Positions 6,337 to 13,767 of a DNA stretch of 21,719 bases are shown one piece after another (position 1 is the first letter of the stretch; each line of letters starts with the position of its first letter). The notes beneath the pieces were generated by a model that did no database searches, was not told the origin of the DNA, and saw only the letters and a program-made list of their open reading frames with translations. The translations under genes were made by a program, and so were the position numbers. Source of the DNA: CAYOKT01 sp964404605 (GTDB taxonomy: Bacteria; Electryoneota; Electryoneia; Electryoneales; Electryoneaceae); contig CAYOKT010000049.1 of the NCBI GenBank assembly GCA_964404605.1, forward strand, positions 1-21,719, given 5' to 3'.

Positions 6337-7335
6337 TCAACTGCGCGACGACTCTCCCAGGTACTTGTCCACATCCATGCCGAACTCGAGATTCTTGTTG
6401 TGGAGAATCTCGGTCAGCTCGATCAATGATTTCCGGCCGAAATTCTTCAGGCCGTACATCTCTTCCTCGGTGTGACGGACCAGGTCGGCCACGGTCCGAA
6501 CCTGCGCATCCTTCAGGCAGTTGGCGCTGCGCACGGAGAGCTCGAGGCTTTCCACCGGCTGCTTCAACAGCTTGCGGACGCGGAGAACCTCCTCATCGAT
6601 CTCCGGCTCCGGTTCCTCTTCGGCGGCCGCATCCAGGCTGATGAAGAGCTGAATGTGGTCGCGGAGGATCTTGGACGCCTGCGAAAGGGCGTCGTCCGGG
6701 GTGATCGAGCCGTCGGTCCAGATCTCGAGGATCAGTTTTTCGTAGTCGGTGCGCTGGCCGACACGGGTGTTCTCGACCGTGAAGGTGACATTCCGCACCG
6801 GGCTGTAGATCGCATCGATGGGGATGGTGCCGAGGGCCATGCTCGGGTCGCGGTTCTCCTCGGCGGGGACATACCCGCGGCCCCGCTTGATGGTCATCTC
6901 GATGGAGAATTTGGCATCATCGTTCAGCGAAGCGAGGTGATGCTCCGGGTTGAGAACTTCGAAATCGGTGTTGTTCCTCTGCAGGTCGCCGGCGGTGAAT
7001 TCGCCGGGGCCCTTGACATGAACGACCACCTTGTCCGGGCGCTTGTTCAGCAGCTTGAGCCGGACTTCCTTCAGGTTGAGCACGAGCTCGGCGACATCCT
7101 CGACCACGCCGGGGATGGTGGTGAACTCATGCATCACCGGCGGCTCGGAGTCGATCTTCACCGAGGTGATCGCGGCCCCCTGCAGGCTTGCGAGCAGCAC
7201 GCGCCGCAGGGAATTGCCGATCGTCACGCCGAATCCGCGCTCCAGCGGATGAACGTAGAACCTGCCGTACGTGGCGCAGTAGCTGCCCTCGTCCAGCTCA
7301 ATCATTTCCGGCATTTGGAAATTCAGAGTGCTCAT
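6337..7335 (-). CDS. rpoA: DNA-directed RNA polymerase subunit alpha
   Basis: 332 residues, full length. The N-terminal dimerisation/assembly domain (about 1-235) includes RFYVHPLERGFGVTIGNSLR at 25-44 and GRGYVPAEENR at 152-162. An acidic linker (about 236-258) follows. The C-terminal domain (about 262-315) has SVRSANCLK at 267-275, with Arg269 at the place of the E. coli DNA-contacting Arg265, and the helix-hairpin-helix segment NFGRKSLIELTEIL. The dimer seeds polymerase assembly, and the C-terminal domains touch UP elements and activators. The ATG start at 7335 has GAGGGAG upstream. It lies 20 nt after rpsD in the usual rpsD-rpoA-rplQ order. Nothing is missing. Confidence 0.98.
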   Translation of the reverse strand: MSTLNFQMPEMIELDEGSYCATYGRFYVHPLERGFGVTIGNSLRRVLLASLQGAAITSVKIDSEPPVMHEFTTIPGVVEDVAELVLNLKEVRLKLLNKRPDKVVVHVKGPGEFTAGDLQRNNTDFEVLNPEHHLASLNDDAKFSIEMTIKRGRGYVPAEENRDPSMALGTIPIDAIYSPVRNVTFTVENTRVGQRTDYEKLILEIWTDGSITPDDALSQASKILRDHIQLFISLDAAAEEEPEPEIDEEVLRVRKLLKQPVESLELSVRSANCLKDAQVRTVADLVRHTEEEMYGLKNFGRKSLIELTEILHNKNLEFGMDVDKYLGESSRS

Positions 7336-7355
7336 GGGGCTCCCTCTGTCCAGGC

Positions 7356-7985
7356 TTACTTCGAATACAGCTCAACGACCGCCTGTTCATTGACATCGAT
7401 CGGAACCTGCTCCCTCGCGGGCCAATCCACCAGCTTGCCCTCGAGCTTCGCCTTGTCCAGCTCGAGATAGGGCACCAGCTTTCCTTCCTTCACCCGGCGC
7501 AGGCTGTCGTGGATCGCGGGCATTTTCCGCGACCTGCCGCGCACCTGGACGGTGTCGCCCGGCGTGACGAGGAAGCTGGGCACATCGACGATGGAGCCGT
7601 TGACGAGGAAGTGGCGGTGGCGGACGAGCTGCCGCGCCGCCCGCAGGCTGGGCGCGAAACCGATGCGATAGACGATATTGTCCAGCCGCCGCTCGAGCAT
7701 GCTGATCAGGTTCTCGCCGGTGACGCCCTTCTGGCGCACAGCCTTCTCATAGTACCCGTGAAACTGGTTCTCGAGCTGGGCGTACAGCCGCTTGATCTTC
7801 TGCTTCTCGCGGAGCTGCAGTCCGTACTCGGAGCGCTTGCGGCGCCGCCCCTGGCCATGCTGTCCGGGGGCGTACTCCTTGCGCTCGAACGAGCACTTCG
7901 GCCCGAAGCAGCGTTCGCCCTTCAGGTAGAGCTTGCTCCCCTCACGGCGGCAAAGCTTGCAAACAGGTCCGGTGTAACGAGCCAT
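7356..7985 (-). CDS. rpsD: 30S ribosomal protein S4 (uS4), zinc-finger form
   Basis: 209 residues. It binds 16S rRNA early in 30S assembly, and in E. coli it represses translation of the alpha operon. The N-terminus MARYTGPVCKLCRREG carries the Cys9-x2-Cys12 ... Cys26-x4-Cys31 set of the zinc-binding (C+) form. The S4 RNA-binding domain (about 95-160) includes RLDNIVYRIGFAPS and ARQLVRHRHFLVNG. Its ATG at 7985 lacks a strong Shine-Dalgarno sequence. A 91-nt leader with a hairpin separates it from rpsK, which might be a site of autoregulation. Confidence 0.98.
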   Translation of the reverse strand: MARYTGPVCKLCRREGSKLYLKGERCFGPKCSFERKEYAPGQHGQGRRRKRSEYGLQLREKQKIKRLYAQLENQFHGYYEKAVRQKGVTGENLISMLERRLDNIVYRIGFAPSLRAARQLVRHRHFLVNGSIVDVPSFLVTPGDTVQVRGRSRKMPAIHDSLRRVKEGKLVPYLELDKAKLEGKLVDWPAREQVPIDVNEQAVVELYSK

Positions 7986-8023
7986 CTACCGATCCGATCT
8001 TTAGGATTTCCGGGACCGGGGCC

Positions 8024-8051
8024 CGCCCGCTTCCCCCATTCGGCGCGGGCG
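8024..8051 (-). promoter_or_regulatory. Hairpin in the rpsK-rpsD spacer (possible S4 leader)
   Basis: In the 91-nt spacer upstream of rpsD, CGCCCGC (8024-8030) and GCGGGCG (8045-8051) form a perfect 7-bp stem around a 14-nt loop. S4 autoregulates in several bacteria by binding mRNA leaders, so a role in S4 control is possible. I see no match to a named leader motif, and there is no T-run, so it is not an intrinsic terminator. Confidence 0.3.
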
Positions 8052-8076
8052 CCCTCACTCCCGGTTGTTCTCCGAC

Positions 8077-8466
8077 TTACACGCGGCGACGCTTTTTCGG
8101 CCGGCACCCATTGTGCGGCAGAGGGGTAACGTCGCGGATCGCGGTGATCACAAGGCCGGCCGCCGCCAGGGCGCGCACCGCGGACTCACGGCCCGACCCC
8201 GGCCCCTTGACCAGCACCTGGACCTTCCGCAGCCCCAGGTCCATCGCCGCCTTCGCGGCGGTGGTCGCGGCCTGTGTCGCGGCGAACGGCGTGTTCTTCC
8301 GCGATCCCTTGAAGCCGACACGACCGGCGGACGACCACGATATCACATTGCCGTACGTGTCGGTCAAGGTGATGATCGTATTGTTGAAGCTGGACTTGAT
8401 GTGCGCCAGCCCGTTCGCGTCGACTTTCTCTTTCTTTTTCTTCGAAGATTTCTTCGGGGAGGCCAT
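8077..8466 (-). CDS. rpsK: 30S ribosomal protein S11 (uS11)
   Basis: 129 residues, the normal length, on the 30S platform beside S18/S21 and the anti-Shine-Dalgarno end of 16S rRNA. It has a Lys-rich N-terminus, then HIKSSFNNTIITLTDTYGNV, WSSAGRVGFKGSRK, TPFAAT, and the C-terminal DVTPLPHNGCRPKKRRRV, all family hallmarks. The ATG at 8466 is preceded by GGAGGG. It follows rpsM by 20 nt. Confidence 0.98.
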   Translation of the reverse strand: MASPKKSSKKKKEKVDANGLAHIKSSFNNTIITLTDTYGNVISWSSAGRVGFKGSRKNTPFAATQAATTAAKAAMDLGLRKVQVLVKGPGSGRESAVRALAAAGLVITAIRDVTPLPHNGCRPKKRRRV

Positions 8467-8486
8467 CCCGCCACCCTCCGGTCAGT

Positions 8487-8858
8487 TTACTTCTTCTTGC
8501 CCTTGATCGCACCCTTCTTGCGGCCCTTGCGCGTGCGGGCGTTGTTCTTCGTGTTCTGCCCTCGCACGGGCAGGCCGCGACGATGGCGCAGACCACGGTA
8601 GCTCCCGATGTCCATCAGGCGCTTGATGTTCATCTGCACCTCGGTGCGAAGGGGACCTTCGACCTTGTAGTTCGTGTTAATCTCTTCGCGGATCGCGCGC
8701 ACCTCCTGGTCCGTGAGGTCGCGGATCTTACGCCCGCCATCCACTCCGACCGCGTCGCAGATTCGCGCCGCGCGCGTGCGGCCGATGCCATAGACGTAGG
8801 TCAGCGCGACATCCGCGCGCTTGTCCCGCGGTAGATCAACTCCGGCGATTCGAGCCAT
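8487..8858 (-). CDS. rpsM: 30S ribosomal protein S13 (uS13)
   Basis: 123 residues, in the 30S head, where it contacts the 50S subunit (bridge B1) and the P-site tRNA through its basic tail. MARIAGVDLP starts the family, followed by ALTYVYGIGRTRA (helix-two-turns-helix region), IGSYRGLRHRRGLPVRGQ, and the tail KNNARTRKGRKK. The ATG at 8858 lies 4 nt after the rpmJ stop, so translation is probably coupled. It opens the alpha-operon part of the cluster. Confidence 0.98.
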   Translation of the reverse strand: MARIAGVDLPRDKRADVALTYVYGIGRTRAARICDAVGVDGGRKIRDLTDQEVRAIREEINTNYKVEGPLRTEVQMNIKRLMDIGSYRGLRHRRGLPVRGQNTKNNARTRKGRKKGAIKGKKK

Positions 8859-8862
8859 ATTG

Positions 8863-8979
8863 TCAACCCTGCCGCTGCTTGTGCTTGGGGTTCTTGCTGC
8901 AGATCACCCGCACCACCCCGCGGCGACGAATGATTTTGCAGTGCTCACACATCTTCTTGACCGACGAGCGAACCTTCAT
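8863..8979 (-). CDS. rpmJ: 50S ribosomal protein L36 (bL36), zinc-binding form
   Basis: 38 residues: MKVRSSVKKMCEHC, then KIIRRRGVVRVIC, then SKNPKHKQRQG. Cys11, Cys14, Cys27 and a His near 33 form the zinc ribbon of the C+ type. It is a small late-assembly protein of the 50S subunit. It was found by translating the minus strand directly because it is very short. The ATG at 8979 has AAGGAGA upstream. It sits between infA and rpsM, its usual place. Confidence 0.96.
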   Translation of the reverse strand: MKVRSSVKKMCEHCKIIRRRGVVRVICSKNPKHKQRQG

Positions 8980-9005
8980 CGCTCCGTCTCCTTATGCACG
9001 GTTTC

Positions 9006-9027
9006 CGCGGCGCTGTCCGCCGCCGCG
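9006..9027 (-). promoter_or_regulatory. GC-rich hairpin in the infA-rpmJ spacer
   Basis: The 73-nt spacer before rpmJ contains CGCGGCG (9006-9012) and CGCCGCG (9021-9027), a perfect 7-bp stem with an 8-nt loop. In E. coli the alpha operon leader, the target of S4, lies close to this place, upstream of rpsM. The hairpin could be a processing or regulatory structure, but no known motif was matched. Confidence 0.3.
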
Positions 9028-9052
9028 ACCGGCCGTCAGCCCCCTGTCCGTC

Positions 9053-9271
9053 TCACTTGTAGCGGTAGATGATCCGCCCGCGGGACAGGTCGTACGGGGA
9101 CAACTCCACAGTCACCTTGTCTCCGGGCAAGATGCGAATATAGTGCATTCTCATCTTGCCTGAAATATGAGCCAGCACCCGGTGGCCTCCCTCCAACTCC
9201 ACCAGAAACGTGGCGTTGGGGAGCGTTTCCGCGATCGTTCCATCCATCTTGATCGAAGGCTCTTTCGCCAC
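9053..9271 (-). CDS. infA: Translation initiation factor IF-1
   Basis: 72 residues, the exact usual length. It is a single OB-fold protein that sits in the 30S A site during initiation. Family features are AKEPSIKMDGTIAETLPNA, FLVELEGGHRVLAHISGKMR, IRILPGDKVTVELSPYDL and the ending GRIIYRYK. The start is GTG at 9271 with GGAGGAG just upstream. It lies 10 nt after map, within the secY-adk-map-infA-rpmJ order shared by many bacteria outside the enterics. Confidence 0.98.
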   Translation of the reverse strand: MAKEPSIKMDGTIAETLPNATFLVELEGGHRVLAHISGKMRMHYIRILPGDKVTVELSPYDLSRGRIIYRYK

Positions 9272-9281
9272 CGCTCCTCCG

Positions 9282-10055
9282 TTATTCGGGATCGGGAGTG
9301 AGAATCCGCGCTCCGTTCTCCGTCACCGCGATCGTGTGTTCGAAATGGGCGGAAGGCTTACCGTCCGCCGTTACCACCGTCCACCCGTCGTTCAGCACCC
9401 GCACGCGGTGCGTGCCCATGTTGACCATCGGTTCGACGGCCAGCACCAGCCCGGGGCGCAGCTTCAACCCCTTCCCGCCGTCGCCGAAGTTCGGCACCTG
9501 CGGTTCCTCGTGCAGCTCGCGCCCGATGCCGTGCCCGACGAGGTCCCGCACCACCGAGAAACCGCGGGCCTCCACATACCGCTGCACGGTGTGCCCGATG
9601 TCCGACAGGTACCGCCCGGGCCGCATCACCTCGACGGCCTCCAGCAGCGCCTCGAGGGTCGCCTGCACCAGCTCCCGGACCCGCTTGCCGGCCTTCTCCC
9701 CGACGATGAACGTCCTCGCCGCATCGCCGTACCAGCCGTCCAGCAGCACCCCGGTGTCCACGCTCAGGATCTGTCCCTCGCGCAGGGGGGTGTCGTTGGG
9801 GAAGCCGTGCACCACCTGCTCGTCCACCGACATGCAGCAGGCGGCGGGGAACGGCGGCGCGCCGCCGTACCCGGGCACCCCCTTGAACGCGGCGATCGCA
9901 CCGTTCTTCGCGATGTGCCGCTCCACCGCTTCATTGATCTCCGCGGTGGTCACCCCGGGCCGCACCATCCTCCGCGCGATCGCATGGCACTCGGCCACCA
10001 GGGCTCCCGCCCGGGCCATCGCCTCGATCTCATCCGCGGTTTTCACGCGAATCAT
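9282..10055 (-). CDS. map: Type I methionine aminopeptidase
   Basis: 257 residues. It removes the initiator Met from nascent proteins after deformylation, using two metal ions. All metal ligands are present: Asp100 (SVDTG), Asp111 (YGDAART), His175 (VGHGIG), Glu208 (AVEPM) and Glu239 (FEHT). Substrate-binding histidines His83 (VVHG) and His182 are also there. The protein lacks the N-terminal zinc-finger extension of longer forms. Its ATG overlaps the adk stop by 4 nt (ATGA), so the two are translationally coupled. Confidence 0.97.
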   Translation of the reverse strand: MIRVKTADEIEAMARAGALVAECHAIARRMVRPGVTTAEINEAVERHIAKNGAIAAFKGVPGYGGAPPFPAACCMSVDEQVVHGFPNDTPLREGQILSVDTGVLLDGWYGDAARTFIVGEKAGKRVRELVQATLEALLEAVEVMRPGRYLSDIGHTVQRYVEARGFSVVRDLVGHGIGRELHEEPQVPNFGDGGKGLKLRPGLVLAVEPMVNMGTHRVRVLNDGWTVVTADGKPSAHFEHTIAVTENGARILTPDPE

Positions 10056-10690
10056 GCAAGCGCATCCTCAACCCGGCGGCGAACCTCGTCCACCGTGCCG
10101 TCGCCGTTCACTCTCACCAGCAACCCCGCCCCGCGGTAATAGTCCGACAGGGGCTCCGTCTGCTGATGGTACACGGCCAGCCGGTGGCGGATCACCTCCG
10201 GCTTGTCGTCGTCCCGCTGGATCAGCGGACCACCGCACCGGTCGCAGACGCTGTCCGCCCTCGGCGGGTTGTACAGCAGGTTGTACACCGCGCCGTCCTT
10301 GGGGCAACAGCGCCGGGCGCTCAGCCGGCGAACCACCTCCTCGTCGTCCACCGTCAACTCGAGCACCCGGTCCACCCCGCCGCCGAGTTCGGCGAGCAGC
10401 CGGTCCAATCCCTCCGCCTGGGGGACGGTGCGTGGAAATCCGTCAAAGATCACGGGCTTGTCGCCCAGTTCAACCAATGTTTCGCGGATCAGCCCGAGGA
10501 TCACATCGTCCGGGACCAGCTCACCCCGGTCCATGTACCCTTTCGCCCGCTTTCCCAGTTCCGTGCCGTCGCGCACCGCGGCGCGAAGCAGGTCGCCGGT
10601 GGAAAGCTGCAAGGCGCCCAGTTTCTCCATCAGGAACCGGGCCTGTGTTCCCTTGCCCACTCCGGGCGGTCCGAGCAGAATCATCCGCAT
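10052..10690 (-). CDS. adk: Adenylate kinase, zinc-LID long form
   Basis: 212 residues. It catalyses ATP + AMP = 2 ADP in the cytoplasm. The P-loop GPPGVGKGT is at 7-15, the AMP-binding STGDLLR at 30-36, and DGFPRT at 83-88. The LID domain (about 122-160) has Cys129-x2-Asp132 ... Cys149-x2-Cys152, a zinc-site layout where many relatives have four Cys or an Asp in the fourth position. NPPRADSVCDRCGGPLIQR is typical of the long form. The ATG at 10690 has a GGGGGAGAGG ribosome site. It lies 59 nt after secY and overlaps map by 4 nt. Confidence 0.97.
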   Translation of the reverse strand: MRMILLGPPGVGKGTQARFLMEKLGALQLSTGDLLRAAVRDGTELGKRAKGYMDRGELVPDDVILGLIRETLVELGDKPVIFDGFPRTVPQAEGLDRLLAELGGGVDRVLELTVDDEEVVRRLSARRCCPKDGAVYNLLYNPPRADSVCDRCGGPLIQRDDDKPEVIRHRLAVYHQQTEPLSDYYRGAGLLVRVNGDGTVDEVRRRVEDALA

Positions 10691-10749
10691 TTTTCCTCTC
10701 CCCCCTTACCGTAGTCGGACGCCGTGCGCGGATGTGCCGCCCGCCTGCC

Positions 10750-12075
10750 TTACATCCTTCGGCGCCCCTTCAGCCGGCCGCTCTTCATCAGGCCGTCGTA
10801 ATGACGCATCAGCAGGTGGCTGTCGATCTGCTGCAACGTGTCGAGAGCGACACCGACGACGATCAGCAGACCCGTGCCGCCGTAGAACTGCGCCAGGTTG
10901 AACCCGGTGTTCGTGTACTTTGACATCAGGGTCGGGAAAATCGCGATCAGCGCGAGGAACACCGACCCCGGAAGGGTGATCCGGGTCAGAATGTTGTCAA
11001 GGAACTCGGCCGTCTTCTTGCCCGGCTTCACCCCGGGGATCATCCCGCCCTGCTTCTTCAGGTTGCTCGCCACGTCCACCGGGTTGAACGCCACCGCGGT
11101 GTAGAAGTAGGTGAAGAAGACGATGAGCAACCCGTAGATGCTCATGTAGATGTAACTGTCGTACCGGAAGGCGGTGTTCAGCCAGTCCTGGAACCCGCCG
11201 GCCGGGACGAAAGTCGCGATGGTCTGCGGGAAGAACATGATCGTCTGCGCGAAGATGATCGGCATCACGCCGGCGGTGTTCACCCGCAGCGGGATGTGCG
11301 TCGCCTGCCCCCCGTAGACCTTGCGGCCGATGACCCGCTTCGTGTACTGCACCGGGATCTTCCGGCTTCCCTGTGTCAACAGGACCACCGCGGCGGTGGT
11401 CAGCACGAGCACCGACAGCAGGAAGAGTTCCGCCATCAGGGTGCGAACCCCCTGCCGCAGGAGCTGGAACTCATCGAGGAACGCATAAGGGAACCGGTCG
11501 ATGATCCCGATGAAGATGATCAGGCTGATCCCGTTGCCGATCCCCCGCTCGTCGATCTGCTCACCGAGCCACATGATGAAGACGGTGCCGGCGGTCAGGG
11601 TGATCATCGTCAGGAAGAAGAACCCGAGCCCCGGGTGCATCACCACCTTCTGGCTGCCGAGCTGGATGCCGCCGAGGAACGCCGCCACGCCGAGAGACTG
11701 CAGCGCGCTGATCCCCACGGTGCCGTACCGTGTCCACTGGGTGATCTTCTTGCGCCCCTCCTCGCCCATCTGCTGGATGCGGTGCAGGGCCGGGAACACC
11801 GTCGCCAGGAGCTGCAAGATGATCGAGGCCGAGATGTACGGCATGATGCCGAGAGCGAAGATCGTCGCCCGGCGCAGGTTGCCGCCCGAGAACATGTCGT
11901 ACAGCCCGAACAGGGTGTTCGCCCGCTCCTGGAAGAACTGCCCCAGGACGCCGGCGTTGATCCCCGGCACGGGGATGTGACCGCCGAGACGGTAGATGAC
12001 GAAGATCGCCAGCGTGAAGAAGATCCGGCGCCGCAGCTCCGGGATCTTGAAGATGTTGCGAAACTTCTCCAGCAT
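10750..12075 (-). CDS. secY: Protein translocase subunit SecY
   Basis: 441 residues with ten predicted transmembrane segments, forming the channel of the Sec translocon with SecE and SecG. Hallmarks are YRLGGHIPVPGIN in the first periplasmic loop/plug region, ALGIMPYISASIILQLL (helix 2), GEQIDERGIGNGISLIIF, KVYGGQATHIPLRVNTAGVM, and the cytoplasmic loop GVKPGKKTAEFLD that contacts SecA and the ribosome. The C-terminus DGLMKSGRLKGRRRM is basic. The ATG at 12075 has only a weak ribosome site, 34 nt after rplO. Helix and loop style resembles FCB-group SecY. Confidence 0.98.
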   Translation of the reverse strand: MLEKFRNIFKIPELRRRIFFTLAIFVIYRLGGHIPVPGINAGVLGQFFQERANTLFGLYDMFSGGNLRRATIFALGIMPYISASIILQLLATVFPALHRIQQMGEEGRKKITQWTRYGTVGISALQSLGVAAFLGGIQLGSQKVVMHPGLGFFFLTMITLTAGTVFIMWLGEQIDERGIGNGISLIIFIGIIDRFPYAFLDEFQLLRQGVRTLMAELFLLSVLVLTTAAVVLLTQGSRKIPVQYTKRVIGRKVYGGQATHIPLRVNTAGVMPIIFAQTIMFFPQTIATFVPAGGFQDWLNTAFRYDSYIYMSIYGLLIVFFTYFYTAVAFNPVDVASNLKKQGGMIPGVKPGKKTAEFLDNILTRITLPGSVFLALIAIFPTLMSKYTNTGFNLAQFYGGTGLLIVVGVALDTLQQIDSHLLMRHYDGLMKSGRLKGRRRM

Positions 12076-12109
12076 CGTCAGCCCGTGTTATCCGCCGACC
12101 GGCGGAACC

Positions 12110-12604
12110 TCAGACCCGTTCCGTCTTTTTGGCCAGCCTGCCCCGCGGGGGCGCCGGTTCGGGGACGATCACCGATCCGCCCGCGGCCTCGATCTTCGCC
12201 TTCGCCGAGGCCGACACCGCCGTCACGCTGATCGTGTACTTGCGGTCCACCTCGCCCATGCCGAGCAGCTTCACCGGGCGCTGTGCGCTGCGCACCAGCC
12301 CGCGTTCGGCGAGCAGGTCCACGGTGATCTCCTCGACATCACCCAGCCTGGCGAGGTCCCGCAGGTTGACCTCCTGCACCTCCTCGCGCCAGATGTTCTT
12401 GAAGCCGCGCTTCGGCAGGCGGCGGTGAATCGGCATCTGGCCGCCTTCGAACCACGCCCGCCGCTTCGCCCCGCTCCGGGACTGCTGGCCCTTGTCGCCG
12501 CGTCCGGCGGTCTTTCCCAGGCCCGAACCCAGGCCGCGGCCGCGGCGCCTCTTCTTGCGCACCGACCCCGGCGCGGGCGACAGGTTGCTCAGGTCCTTCG
12601 CCAT
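12110..12604 (-). CDS. rplO: 50S ribosomal protein L15 (uL15)
   Basis: 164 residues, slightly longer than average. It is a late assembly protein of the 50S subunit with a long basic N-terminal arm. The arm RKKRRRGRGLGSGLGKTAGR and the following GDKGQQSRSGAKRRAWFEGG with QMPIHRRLPKRGF are diagnostic. The C-terminal globular part has EITVDLLAERGLV and KIEAAGGSV. The ATG at 12604 lies 4 nt after the rpmD stop with GAAGGGTGAG upstream. It comes directly before secY, as usual. Confidence 0.97.
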   Translation of the reverse strand: MAKDLSNLSPAPGSVRKKRRRGRGLGSGLGKTAGRGDKGQQSRSGAKRRAWFEGGQMPIHRRLPKRGFKNIWREEVQEVNLRDLARLGDVEEITVDLLAERGLVRSAQRPVKLLGMGEVDRKYTISVTAVSASAKAKIEAAGGSVIVPEPAPPRGRLAKKTERV

Positions 12605-12608
12605 CGTC

Positions 12609-12821
12609 TCACCCTTCCACCGGCTCGGTCCGCACCAGGTGGACCACCTTGTTGATCATACCCCGTATCTGCGGAGTGTCATCGTGCACCACGCTCTCGT
12701 GCAGCCGATGCAGACCGAGAGCCACGATGATCCGCTTCTGGCGCCAGGAGCGGCCGATGTCGCTCCGCACCCAGGTGACGCGGACCTTTCCGGGAGCCGC
12801 GCTCTTCTTCTTCGCGCTCAC
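12609..12821 (-). CDS. rpmD: 50S ribosomal protein L30 (uL30)
   Basis: 70 residues. A small alpha/beta protein of the 50S subunit: KVRVTWVRSDIGRSWRQKRI is followed by LGLHRLHESVVHDDTPQIRG and MINKVVHLVRTEP, with the conserved RGMINKV motif. The N-terminus MSAKKKSAAPGK is about ten residues longer than the shortest family members. Its ATG overlaps the rpsE stop by 4 nt. L30 is absent from some lineages, so its presence is a small phylogenetic marker. Confidence 0.97.
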   Translation of the reverse strand: MSAKKKSAAPGKVRVTWVRSDIGRSWRQKRIIVALGLHRLHESVVHDDTPQIRGMINKVVHLVRTEPVEG

Positions 12822-13351
12822 AGCCCGATCACCTCCCTGAACGACTTACCGCGCTTGAAGGAGACGCTCTCCAGCGACTCCATCTTCTCGAGACCCTGGA
12901 CGGTCGCGCGGACGAGGTTGTGGGCGTTCCGGCTGCCGAGGCTCTTCGTCAGCACGTCGCGCACCCCGAGGCACTCGAGCACCGCTCGCACCGCGCCGCC
13001 GGCGATGACGCCGGTGCCGGGGCTGGCCGGCTTGATGACCACCTTCGCCGCGCCGTGACGCCCGAGGATGGGGTGCGGCAGGGTGTTCCCGACCAGCGTG
13101 TAACGCTTCATCGAGCGCTTGGCGATCTCGGTGCCCTTGTTGATCGCCTCGGTCACCTCGCGGGCCTTGCCGAGACCGACCCCAACGCGGCCCTTGCCGT
13201 CGCCGACGACGACGATCGCGTTGAAGCTGAAGTTCCGGCCGCCCTTGACCACCTTGGCCACGCGGTTGATGTGGACGACCTTCTCGATCAGACCCAGGTC
13301 GGCGGTACTGTCGCGGTTATCGCGACCGCCGCGATCTCGTCTCCGGTTCAA
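12818..13351 (-). CDS. rpsE: 30S ribosomal protein S5 (uS5)
   Basis: 177 residues. It lines the mRNA entry and is involved in decoding accuracy. After an Arg/Asp-rich N-terminus comes the double-stranded-RNA-binding domain (LIEKVVHINRVAKVVKGGRN, with FSFNAIVVVGDGKGRVGVG) and the C-terminal domain with GGAVRAVLECLGVRDVLTKS and GSRNAHNLVRATVQGL. Its ATG overlaps the rplR stop by 4 nt and its stop overlaps rpmD by 4 nt, a chain of coupled starts. Confidence 0.98.
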   Translation of the reverse strand: MNRRRDRGGRDNRDSTADLGLIEKVVHINRVAKVVKGGRNFSFNAIVVVGDGKGRVGVGLGKAREVTEAINKGTEIAKRSMKRYTLVGNTLPHPILGRHGAAKVVIKPASPGTGVIAGGAVRAVLECLGVRDVLTKSLGSRNAHNLVRATVQGLEKMESLESVSFKRGKSFREVIGL

Positions 13352-13764
13352 AACTCCAGACCCCCTTTCCGCGCCCCTTCGGCCACGGCGCGGACGCGTC
13401 CGTGGTATCTCAAGCCGTTGCGGTCAAAGACCACGCTGGTGACGCCCAGCGCCTTCGCGCGTTCGGCGACCGCCAGGCCCAGCCTGTACGCCTTCGCCAC
13501 CTTCGGCGTCAGCGGCAGCTTGTTCTCGCCGACCCGGAAGTCCAACCCCTCCTCCGGCAGCTCGAATCCCTCCGCCGGGAGCACCTTGTCGGTCAGCCCG
13601 AGGAGCGTCACCCCGCGGATATCGTCCACAAGGCCGGCGTACATGTGCTTCAGGGAGCGGTGGACCACCAGCCGCGGGCGTTCGGCGCTGCCATGCACCC
13701 TCTTGCGGATGTGCATCTTCCTGCGCCGCTGCGCGCGCTTCATCTTGCGTTGTTTCGTCGCCAT
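13348..13764 (-). CDS. rplR: 50S ribosomal protein L18 (uL18)
   Basis: 138 residues, somewhat longer than the common 117-122. It binds 5S rRNA with L5. The N-terminus KMKRAQRRRKMHIRKRVHGS is basic, followed by ERPRLVVHRSLKHMYAGLVDD, then LAVAERAKALGVTSVVFDR and NGLRYHGRVRAVAEGARKGG, the family C-terminus. The extra length is an insert of about 15 residues near 65-82 (VLPAEGFELPEEGLDFR). ATG 13764 is 3 nt after rplF. Confidence 0.97.
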   Translation of the reverse strand: MATKQRKMKRAQRRRKMHIRKRVHGSAERPRLVVHRSLKHMYAGLVDDIRGVTLLGLTDKVLPAEGFELPEEGLDFRVGENKLPLTPKVAKAYRLGLAVAERAKALGVTSVVFDRNGLRYHGRVRAVAEGARKGGLEF

Positions 13765-13767
13765 GGC

